Assembly: GCA_015178975.1 (NCBI GenBank)
Contig: WHVD01000031.1
Span: 620,001-684,000, forward strand
Direction: 5' to 3'
Length of the DNA stretch: 64,000 nt
Origin: Hysterangium stoloniferum
Taxonomy: Eukaryota > Basidiomycota > Agaricomycetes > Hysterangiales > Hysterangiaceae
Positions 56,101 to 64,000 of the stretch are shown here, piece after piece; position 1 is the first letter of the stretch; every line of letters starts with the position of its first letter. The notes below the pieces were generated by a model, which saw only the letters and a list, made by a program, of their open reading frames with translations, had not been told where the DNA came from and searched no databases. The translations under genes were made by a program, and so were the position numbers.

Positions 56101-57310
56101 AATTGCAACCAATTCAAAAACCAATCACTTCAACTACTTGAATCAAAAATGAAGTACCAACTGACCAAATGCAAGCAAACTGTGGAATTGCTCAATTCTC
56201 CATAATTACAAAAGGTTTTCCCAAAGTGGATGTATGTATTAGAGGAAGTGTTAAGAGTGGGACAAAATGGGAAAAATTCCAGTTACTAAAGAGAAGTGGA
56301 GCTTAGACTTCAACATACAGCATGTTCCACCCTGCACAAAACTGTCAGATGCTCCAGTACTTCAAAACAGGCAACAAAGTATGTACCAGGAAGTACATTT
56401 AATGACACTTACCTTACTGTAGTTATAAATTGGGCTCCATGGCTAAGCTTGCAAAGGGAGTAAGTCTCAGTCTGGCCAGACACCAGCAAAAGGATTAAGC
56501 AGTATGAACAATACTTTGAAGGTATTATTCCATCAGCTTCTAAACATGAGAGGGGGATTCTAAAAATGAAAGCATTAAGTGGGTGTGTTGCTGAGTATCA
56601 CCATGCTAGAGGACAGTATATGTAGGTTGAGAATACACATAGGGGTCTGAACAATGTTATAAGTAGAATACAAGACAATAATTTATACTAAACGATTCAA
56701 TGACAGATGGATGAGAAGGAAAGTGGGGTATGAGTATGGGGGAGAATAAATGGGAAGCTAGAATCTGCAGAAGTCCCCAATATGACATGGGAAGGACAAT
56801 CACAGCCATATGGGAAGTTGGAAGTCCAATGTGGAACAAAACACCTGACACTTCAAGAGAAAAAAATTGAGGAAGAATGAAAATGTTATTCCAAGCCAAA
56901 TATACATATAGTACTTAAGGATGTTATTATTGATCCATGAGTAAGTATTCAGCAAGGTTCCAAAAAGAGACTGACTTATGTTTTTTAGGTTCAGTGAATT
57001 TACAAAAGTATATAATGCATATAATTTAAAATTTAAGCACTTTGAAAATAAGTCTCTGAATGAGAATAAATGAGAAGCTGGAATGTAGAAGTCCTCAATA
57101 TGACATGGTCATAGATAATTGACCCACCAGGTCACGCAGTGACCGAGTAAAGTTGTGGGGTGGTAGCATGGTGGGGGCTTGCCCCCCACGGGTCACAGCC
57201 TTGTATGTTGTCTATTTACCCTTGAAGTATCATTACATAAGCATCAGTATTTACCACACTATAAATAAAATACTAATTAAACTGCATTGGAAGAGTTTTG
57301 TCCCTGGCAC
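56100..57310 (+). repeat. Left inverted arm around transposase D
   Basis: From ~56400 the sequence pairs in inverse orientation with the DNA right of the transposase. Examples are TAGAATCTGCAGAAGTCCCC (56760) with its complement at ~59098, and GACTGACTTATGTTTTTTAG with its complement at ~58893. Near 57121-57210 lies a core-like GC cluster (GGTCACGCAGTGACC, GGGGGCTTGCCCCCC). Confidence 0.8.
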
Positions 57311-57445
57311 ATGATTAACAGATAACCATATTGTTTATATGCAAATAAGTGCAAATAAAAATCATCTGACCTGTCAAAATTATATATATATACATCTGTT
57401 TACGTTCCAATCCAAAAACATCCCCATAGCTCAACATTCTACACC

Positions 57446-58461
57446 ATGAAGGCTCTTACTCCTCCTCAGCTTAGCCATATTCTCACTTTTCTCAATAAGG
57501 GCAAGTCTGCTCCTCAGATCTCTGAAATCACTGGCCAGGATCTGTCCACTATATCCAGAATTCATTCTACCCATTGCTCATCACTTGCCAATTCAGCTGG
57601 TGGCTGTTTATGCAAGCTTTCCTCCTCAGATATTCATTATTCTATTCAACAAATCACTTCTGAAAAGGCTGAAAATGCCACTGAGGTCACCAAACCATTC
57701 AAGATATGACTGGAGAGTCTATTTCAGTTATAACTGTTCATAGGGCATTCAAGAAGGCTGAAATGAGGGCTATGGTGAAGAGAAAAGGGCCTTTACTCAA
57801 TCAGAGGTATAGGAAGTCAAGGATGGACTTTACTCTGACACACAAGGACTGGACTGTGGATGATTGGAAGAGGGTTGTTTGGTCAGATGAGACAAAAATC
57901 AATTGTTTGGGGTCATATGGGAGGAATTAGATGTGGAAAGGGGCAGAAGAGGGGCTCAGTGGTAGGCTGGTCAAGGGCATGGTCAGGTTTGGGGGAGGAA
58001 ATCTGATGTTGTGGAGCTGTATGTTGTGGGAAGGCCCAGGATATTCCACCAAGATTAATGGGAGAATGGATGCTGACCTTTATGGTAGCATTTTGGAAGA
58101 TGAACTTCAAGCAACTGTGGAGTATTATAGCAAGAACACAGAAGATGTGGTCTTTCAGCAGGACAATGATACCAAACACAAGAGCACAAAGGCCATTAAT
58201 TGGTTCAAAGACAATGGATTTATGGTCATGGTATGGCCACCTCAGTCTGCTGACCTTAATCCAATTGAACACCTCTGGTATTACCTCAAAAGGAGGTTGG
58301 GAGAGTATGAAGTGGCACCCAAGAGTATTCATGAGTTGTGGGAGAGGGTTCAGACAGAGTGGGAGAATATCCCTGCCTCTACTTGTCAGAACTTGATAGA
58401 GAGTATTCCTAGAAGGGTTGAGGCTGTTTTGAAGGCCAAGTCTGGCTATACCAAGTACTAG
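57446..58461 (+). pseudogene. Tc1 D transposase, nearly intact (DD34E)
   Basis: About 338 codons. The N-terminal helix-turn-helix (LSHILTFLNKGKSAPQISEI, then DLSTISRI) is followed by a 1-nt deletion at ~57700 (TTCAAGATATGAC), then VVWSDETKIN (first Asp), and a TAG at 57928 where Trp is expected. The rest is open to the natural end: FGGGNLMLWSCMLWEG, VFQQDNDTKHKST (second Asp) and SADLNPIEHLWYYLKRRLGE (Glu), with 34 residues between the second Asp and the Glu. Only these two lesions separate it from an intact frame, so it is the youngest Tc1 gene of the window. Confidence 0.9.
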
Positions 58462-58474
58462 ATTGTTTGATTTG

Positions 58475-60250
58475 TGTTCTTTTTATACCAGGGACAAAAC
58501 CATTCCAATGTGATTTTATTAGTGTCTTGTTTACAGTGTGGGAAATACTAATGCTTATGTCATAATATTTCAAGGGCATATAGATAACATACAAGGCTGT
58601 GACCCCACCATGCTACCACCCCACACCTTTACTCCGTTGCTTCACGACCTGGTGGATCAATAATAATATCTTTAAACACTACATCAAAAGTCATATCTAT
58701 CTTGGAATAATATTTTTAAATACTTGATCACATAACTTTTGTATTACCTTCTGTGACCATGTTATATTAAGGGCTTCTGTACATCCCAGCTTCCCATTTA
58801 TTCTCATTCAGAGACTTATTTTAAAGTGATTAATGTTTACATTATCCAGAATTATATACATTATATACTTTTGTAAATTTACTGAACCTAAAAAACATAA
58901 GTCAGTCTCCTTTTGGAACCTTGCTGAATACTTAGTCATGGATCAATAATAACATCCTTAAACACTACATATTTGGCTTGGAATATTATTTTCATTCTTC
59001 CTCAATTTGTTTCTCTTGAAGTGTCAGGTATTTTGTTCCACATTAGACTTCCAGCTTCCCATATGGCTGTGATTGCCCTTCCAATGTCATATTGGGGACT
59101 TCTGCAGATTCTAGCTCCCCATTTATTCTCTTTCATACTTATACCCCACTTCCCTTCCATTCTACTCATCTGTCTGTCATTGAATCTTTTAGTATAAATT
59201 ATTGTCTTGCATCCTACTAATCTCCAGTTCAAACATTGATTCAGAACCTTTCTGTTAAGAACCACAATGTTCAGGCACCTATGTGTATTTTCAACCTACA
59301 TACATATACTGTCCTCTGGCATTGTGATATCCGACAATACACCCACTTAATGATTTCCTTTTCCAGCCACTCTATCTCAGTTCTGTTCTAATGACATTCC
59401 ATTATTCCTTGCATCACTTCATCATATCATTTATGACGTCAAATATTTAACTTTTTTCTGTTGTCTTGTATTCCTTTTCTTAATATCCTGTTCAGTGTCC
59501 TGATTTCCTTTATTCTGTGAATATCAAATCTCCATTTTCAGCTCTGTGTTTCCATTTACTTTAGTATAAAACCCCATCATGTACACTACTATCCTTCAGT
59601 TTGAATATTGACTCAGAATACCCATTTGGAATACCTTTCTCATGTTTAGAAGTGCATGCAATAATACCTTCATTTACCTTTTAAGTATTGTTCATACTGC
59701 TTACAGAACCTACCTGTGAGGAATTATGTCATTTAGGCCCCTATGTGTGTTTTCAACCTATACTCTGGCATCCTGACATTGGTATTCCTGATGCAACATC
59801 TCTGATGACAGTCTACTGACAACTCACCTATGTAATGACTTCATTTTCTAGCCACTCCATTCCATTATTCCTTGGATCACTTCACCACATCATTTGCCAC
59901 CTCAGAGTATTTATCTTTTTTCTCTTGTCTTGTATTCCTTTTCTTTGACCCCCTGTTCCATTTTCCCAATTTCCTGTGTCCTGTTAATATAAAATCACCA
60001 TTTTCAGTCCTCTATGCTTCCATTTACATTAGTATAAATACTATTTTCTACACTACTACCCTTCAGTTTAAATATTGACTCAGAATCCCCATTTAGAATC
60101 CTTCTCTCATTTATAGATGCTTATGGAATAATACCTTCATTTATTTTAAAGTATTGTTCATCCTGCTTAATTCTTTTGCTAGTGTCTAGCCACACTAAGA
60201 CTTACTACCTTTGCAACCTTAGCCTCTGAACCTCCAGTTGATACATATAT
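58475..60250 (-). repeat. Right inverted arm around transposase D
   Basis: Starts with CAGGGACAAAACCATTCCAA, the inverse of 57284-57306. Complementary segments continue with AACATACAAGGCTGTGACCC (58587), TCCTTTTGGAACCTTGCTGA (58908), and CCCATATGGCTGTGATTGCC (59056). A second, more diverged copy of part of the arm follows from ~59730 (TAGGCCCCTATGTGTGTTTT). Confidence 0.8.
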
Positions 60251-60860
60251 AGCTATGTACATAACTGCCATTATACACCCTGCCACATTCCTCATCCATT
60301 CCTTCCACATGGGTCTTTTTATATAGTCATTTCTAGACCCCCATTGAGTTTATTTAATTCCAGTCTTTGAACTCTGTGAGCACTTGAATAGTTATGTGAG
60401 GGGCCAATAGACTTGAGTCTTGGTTCTTAATAGCACTGTTATATCTGTTGTCTCAGGTTTTGCCCTTGCCATGATTTAGTTCTTCATAACTCTTAGTATT
60501 CCAAGCTTCTGGTAATTATACTGGGTGCTGTACATTTAAAATCATTTCAAAATATCAATGAGGATGGAATAACAGTCCACAAAGGATGTAACAGAATGGT
60601 CAGGAATAGAACAGTTTAACAATGTTGTTTAACTGAATTTACTGGAATTTACAATTTACTTGAGCTTAATTGGAATTTCATTGGATTAGAATTTACTGGA
60701 ATTCAGTGGAATGTAGTAAAAGGTAACTGGAGTTTACTGGAATTTGATTGGATTTACATGTTTACTGATATTTCATTTAATTGACCTCCATTTCCCATAA
60801 TTTTAGTATATTGTTTGGTATTTATTTTAATTCTTCTGAAATTGTTTGTAAATTTTTTTA
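60251..60860. repeat. Spacer with GGAATTTACTGG-type short repeats
   Basis: No gene. Between ~60640 and 60770 short units such as GGAATTTACT and GGAATTTCATT recur irregularly. Confidence 0.6.
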
Positions 60861-61315
60861 ACACCCCTGACACAGACTGACAGATGCGATGGATCCCTCA
60901 CATGTGCCAGGTGGGCATCTGGCAACACCCACACATGAATGGCATGCACATATGGCACATTGCATTCGTGTGGGTGTGTTTGTGAGGTAACATGCCCAGT
61001 CACGTGACATGAGTGAGGTGGCATATTGCACGACTGAGTGCATTACATCATGAAGTGCATGAATGGCATGTCACACATGGCACATTGCATTCAGGTGTGT
61101 GCATTCATGAGGTAGTCTGCCCTTTGAGTGAGGTGGTACATATGTAAGTGCACATCTGGCACCTGTGCACCCCCACACACACATGAATGGGTGTGGCATG
61201 TTGTGCATGCATTTGTGATGTAATGTGCCTGGTTGTGCGATGCCTGTCAGGTGACCAAGCACATTACATCACAAATGCACATGAATGGTGCATGATAATA
61301 GTATAACCAGTGTGC
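60861..61315 (-). repeat. Decayed, inverted G module
   Basis: Contains GTGACATGAGTGAGGTGGCA and TTTGTGATGTAATGTGCC, the inverse complements, with CG changed to TG or CA, of G-variant-2 units and of its tail GCACATTACGTCACAAAC. It also has forward pieces (AAGCACATTACATCACAAAT), so it is rearranged. Confidence 0.75.
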
Positions 61316-61525
61316 CATTGTGGGCATGGGAAACCCAAGGCTTGCTTCACTCGCAAATGCAGACCATGGGAAAGCTAAGGCTCGCTTCACTTGCAGATCA
61401 GACTGTGGGAAACTAAGGCTCGCTTTACTTGCAGTGCTTCTATTTTATGACTCAGCAAGGATGCCCATGGACCCACTGATGCAAATTAACTTATATGACA
61501 AGCTTAGTGTGAGGGATATGCCCTG
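61316..61525 (-). repeat. Decayed, inverted core E with GCGAGC cluster
   Basis: AAGGCTTGCTTCACTCGCAA and GACCATGGGAAA are inverse complements of the cluster at 53580-53655. They are followed by GCCCATGGACCCACTGATGC and TTAACTTATATGACAAGCTT, matching the inverse of E3 (53492-53530). The order is the mirror of the left side. Confidence 0.8.
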
Positions 61526-61559
61526 GCCATGGTTTTATTAAAGTAAAATACTCCTTTTA

Positions 61560-62215
61560 TTTTATTTATAATTTACATATTTCACTCATATTCTTTACAT
61601 TCTTCGAATCACTGGAGGCACCCCAAGATTTTTGGAGTTGGAAAACCTTCAGAAAATCTTGTTATTTGGCCAAATTTTCTAAGTGTTTTGTGAATTGAAA
61701 AACTCTTTGAAAATTCGGAGTTTTAGTAGGTTTTTCTGAGGCCAAAAATTGGATCTGAAAATTCTAAAAATTTGCATCAGGAAATTATGAGGAAATATTG
61801 TTGGAAATAGCCTATTCTTTATGGATTTTCTGAATAAGAAAACTTTTAGAAAACCCTGTATTTTGTTAGGATTTTTCCACCTAACAAAATCCTATGAAAA
61901 CTGTAATAATGTGCCTAGAGAAATCAATTGAAAACCACATATTTCTACTTAATTTTGCCTCTGAGGGAATTCAGTGAAAACTATGGTTCTCTGCCTGAAA
62001 AAATCTTGAGCCAAGACAAAGTTTTTTTAATGTTTTGTCAAGGGGAAAACCATGATGAAGTTTACAATTTAATTATACATAAAATCATTGAATAATTAGA
62101 TATTTCAACAAAGTTTTCCTTGGTCATAAACACTATGGAAATTCAAAAAATCTGTTTGTGAAATCATGAAGAAATTGATGATTTTCCATGAGTTTCTTAG
62201 AGGTTTTTCAAGGTG
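61560..62215. repeat. AT-rich irregular repeats
   Basis: Loosely repeated GAAAACCTTCAGAAAATCT-type text with AATTTTC and AAAACC motifs every 30-50 bp. No gene is seen. Confidence 0.5.
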
Positions 62216-62805
62216 AGAAACCCTGAACCGATGTTTTGCAATTCAGCACGATTCACAAATATTCAAAAGGATACAGTGCGATTCAGTGCGATTCACAAAT
62301 ATTTGAAAAGATACAGTGTGATTCATTACAATTCGCAAGTGTTCGGGAATATTCAATGCGATTTGCAAGTTTTCAGGAGGCTAGAGTGCGACTCTTTTAG
62401 ACTTTTTGCAACTATTCTAGACTTTTTGCGACTATTCTAGACTCTTTGTGATTGTTTGCGACTGTTTGCGACTCTGATAGACTGTTTGCGACTCGTTTGG
62501 ACTTTTTGAGACTCTTTTGGACTCTTTGCGACTCTTTTGGAGTTTTTGCGACTCTTTTGGACTTTTTGCGACTCTTTTGGACTTTTTGCGACTCTTTTGG
62601 ACTTTTTGCAACTCTTTTAGACTCCTTGTGACTCTTATAGACTCGTTATGACTGTTATAGACTCTTTGCAACTGTTATAGACTCTTTGTGACTCATGTAG
62701 ACTCTTTGTGACTCATGTAGACTCTTTGCGACTTTTTGTGACTCTTCACGACTCTTTTAGACTCTTTGTGACTTTTTTAGACTCTTTGCGACTTTTTGTG
62801 TCTTT
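62215..62805 (+). repeat. GCGATTC and GCGACTCTTTTGGACTTTTT minisatellites
   Basis: First ~20-bp units with AGTGCGATTCACAAATATTC (62270-62370), then ~18-20-bp units GCGACTCTTTTGGACTTTTT and variants (62390-62800). Confidence 0.88.
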
Positions 62806-62807
62806 GA

Positions 62808-62985
62808 AAAGTTGCAAAGTCGCACAAAGTCGCAAAGTGTCACATAAAGTTACAAAGTCGCACAAAGTCACAAAGTGGCACACAAAGTCACAAAGTGTCG
62901 CACAAAGTCACAAAGTGTCGCACAAAGTCGCAAAGTATCGCAAAAAGTTGTGCTGCAAAAAGTCACAAAAGTGTCACAAATCATA
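62808..62985 (-). repeat. CACAAAGTCGCAAAGT minisatellite, inverse of the preceding array
   Basis: Units such as GTCGCACAAAGTCACAAAGT. These are the inverse complement in character of the GCGACTTTTTG units just before, so the two arrays could fold back on each other. Confidence 0.85.
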
Positions 62986-63600
62986 GCACAGTGTCTTCAC
63001 ACAATAATAATCTATGTAAAAAGCCTCCAAAATTTCTATTATCCTCTTTTCTCTATGACCACAAACAATGATACACTATACACACAGCACATGGACAAAG
63101 GGAGGAAAAAAACGCATCACTATCAATTATATAGATAATGTATGTTAAGAAGAAGCCGCAGCAAACCTGATATACAGTAGGAGGTACACATCACATGTGA
63201 ATTTGAAGCTGGGAGATGATGGCATGGAACAAGAAAATAGGGCTTGGGGCAGGCAGTACCCAAGATGGCAGCAGCGGCAGGGGGCAGGCTGGGGTGATGG
63301 TGGGTAGGTACAGGTAGTTGAGTATCGATACCAGTATCATCAGGCACAGGATATAAATGAGACATTGGTTATATTAAGTAGAATATACTTTTTACTTGTA
63401 TAAATCTTGAAAGCTGGCGCAGTGCTGGCCGGGGCGGGTTGACAAGGTGGGGAGAGGTGGTGTGGGCGTGATGGTGTGATATAATATGTTGAGTAAGAAA
63501 AAGGGAATCCAACTCTAAGTCTAGCTGGAGAGGATAGCAATAGAAGTGGGGGGGGGATAACCAAAGGGAGCCGGCCAGAGGAGACGATGGCGAAGCGTGA
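62986..63600. other. Spacer, no gene recognised
   Basis: CpG frequency returns to host level from about 63300. Short minus-strand frames (63123-63608) have no recognisable domain. It may contain the 3' flank of a gene lying further right. Confidence 0.35.
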
Positions 63601-64000
63601 TCACTCATCCATCCTATTCATATCTCCGTTTTCATCGTCTGCATACTGCTCCACAGACTGCCATGCTGCACATTTGGGGGGACAGCGCAAGCGTGGTCCC
63701 TGGGCCCGACGGGTGCTGGTGCGACTGGCACGTCGTCGACGTGTGTGGGTGATGCGAGCCAGTATACAACGTGTGGTGTGAGTCGCACACCTCCCCGCGA
63801 GAAATGGCCTGGCCCCACCCGATCTGCCCCCCGCCGCACCGCTTGAGCTGGTTGTGGTGGTGCTCGGCGAGCCCCCAGGGCCCTGCGGGAAAAATGGTGC
63901 CATCAGCGTCCCAAGCCCCAGCGTGCCGCCCCCACCCCCTCTGCCGCTGCCGCCACTACTCCCATTCCCTGCACCACTGCCGCCGCTCCCGCCGGGGCTG
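63601..64000 (-). CDS. Possible 3' part of a Gly/Pro-rich gene, unrecognised
   Basis: The minus strand enters the window with Ser/Gly-rich coding-like sequence (GSGRGGGG, then GTLGLGTLMAPFFPQGPGGS and PSTTTTSSSGAAGGRSGGA), and the frame runs to a stop at 63601. The downstream part becomes Arg/Thr-rich and unlike protein, so a splice site within 63700-63800 may change the frame. GC content is high and CpG is not depleted. I do not recognise the family. The frame could also be compositional. Confidence 0.3.
   Translation of the reverse strand, partial: SPGGSGGSGAGNGSSGGSGRGGGGGTLGLGTLMAPFFPQGPGGSPSTTTTSSSGAAGGRSGGARPFLAGRCATHTTRCILARITHTRRRRASRTSTRRAQGPRLRCPPKCAAWQSVEQYADDENGDMNRMDE

Noticed and set aside
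62213-62986. Arg/Ser/Lys-rich frames across the GCGACTC arrays
   Set aside because: Compositional shadows of minisatellites without non-repetitive coding sequence.

Overview
The window looks like nuclear DNA of a basidiomycete, probably an Agaricomycete. The evidence is short introns (44-63 nt, plus one of 107 nt) with GT..AG borders and CTAAC-type branch points, a seven-helix membrane protein and a SANT-like protein of types frequent in mushroom genomes, Ty3/Gypsy elements with a chromodomain, Tc1 elements and a Helitron. I cannot name the species.

Layout. (1) 1-12.4 kb is a gene-bearing part: a SANT-like protein with a C-terminal decapeptide-type repeat array (2043-3991), a multi-pass membrane protein on the minus strand (5151-6456) and a tandemly duplicated family of tiny secreted peptides (intact copies at 8005-8200 and 10562-10757, a broken one at 7181-7252). 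The last intact copy lies inside a TA-flanked element with ~260-bp inverted repeats (9087-12375). (2) 12.9-19 kb holds a Tc1 element containing two nested solo LTRs, followed by two more solo LTRs. (3) 20.8-25.4 kb is a second gene island: a predicted secreted isochorismatase-type hydrolase (20802-22139) and a single-pass membrane protein (24034-25406, minus). (4) 27.0-45.5 kb is a nest of mobile elements. A Tc1 copy carries a complete 8.8-kb Gypsy element, which carries a 2.06-kb LTR-like insertion. Next comes a broken Helitron interrupted by another solo LTR and another Tc1. I verified target-site duplications for every LTR-type insertion. (5) 45.6-56.1 kb is a composite satellite in which different short tandem repeats follow each other in a repeating order around a conserved GC-rich core. 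(6) 56.1-63 kb has a nearly intact Tc1 transposase between inverted arms, and the right arm mirrors the satellite modules of the left in CpG-decayed form. (7) The last 0.4 kb may hold part of a Gly/Pro-rich minus-strand gene.

The four spliced gene models (SANT-like, 7TM, isochorismatase, single-pass TM) and the two small secreted peptides are the only genes I regard as probably functional. Nearly all mobile elements are dead. Stops in the Gypsy pol are all TGA at expected CGA arginine codons, and paired LTR copies differ largely by CG to TG/CA changes. This points to methylation-driven CpG decay. Long open frames inside the satellites result from 18-bp or otherwise low-complexity repeats, not from genes.

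The most unusual signals are the ordered higher-order satellite and its mirrored counterpart around the Tc1 transposase, the duplicated small secreted peptide apparently taken up by a TIR element, and the cysteine-cluster gene carried antisense at the 3' end of the Gypsy element.
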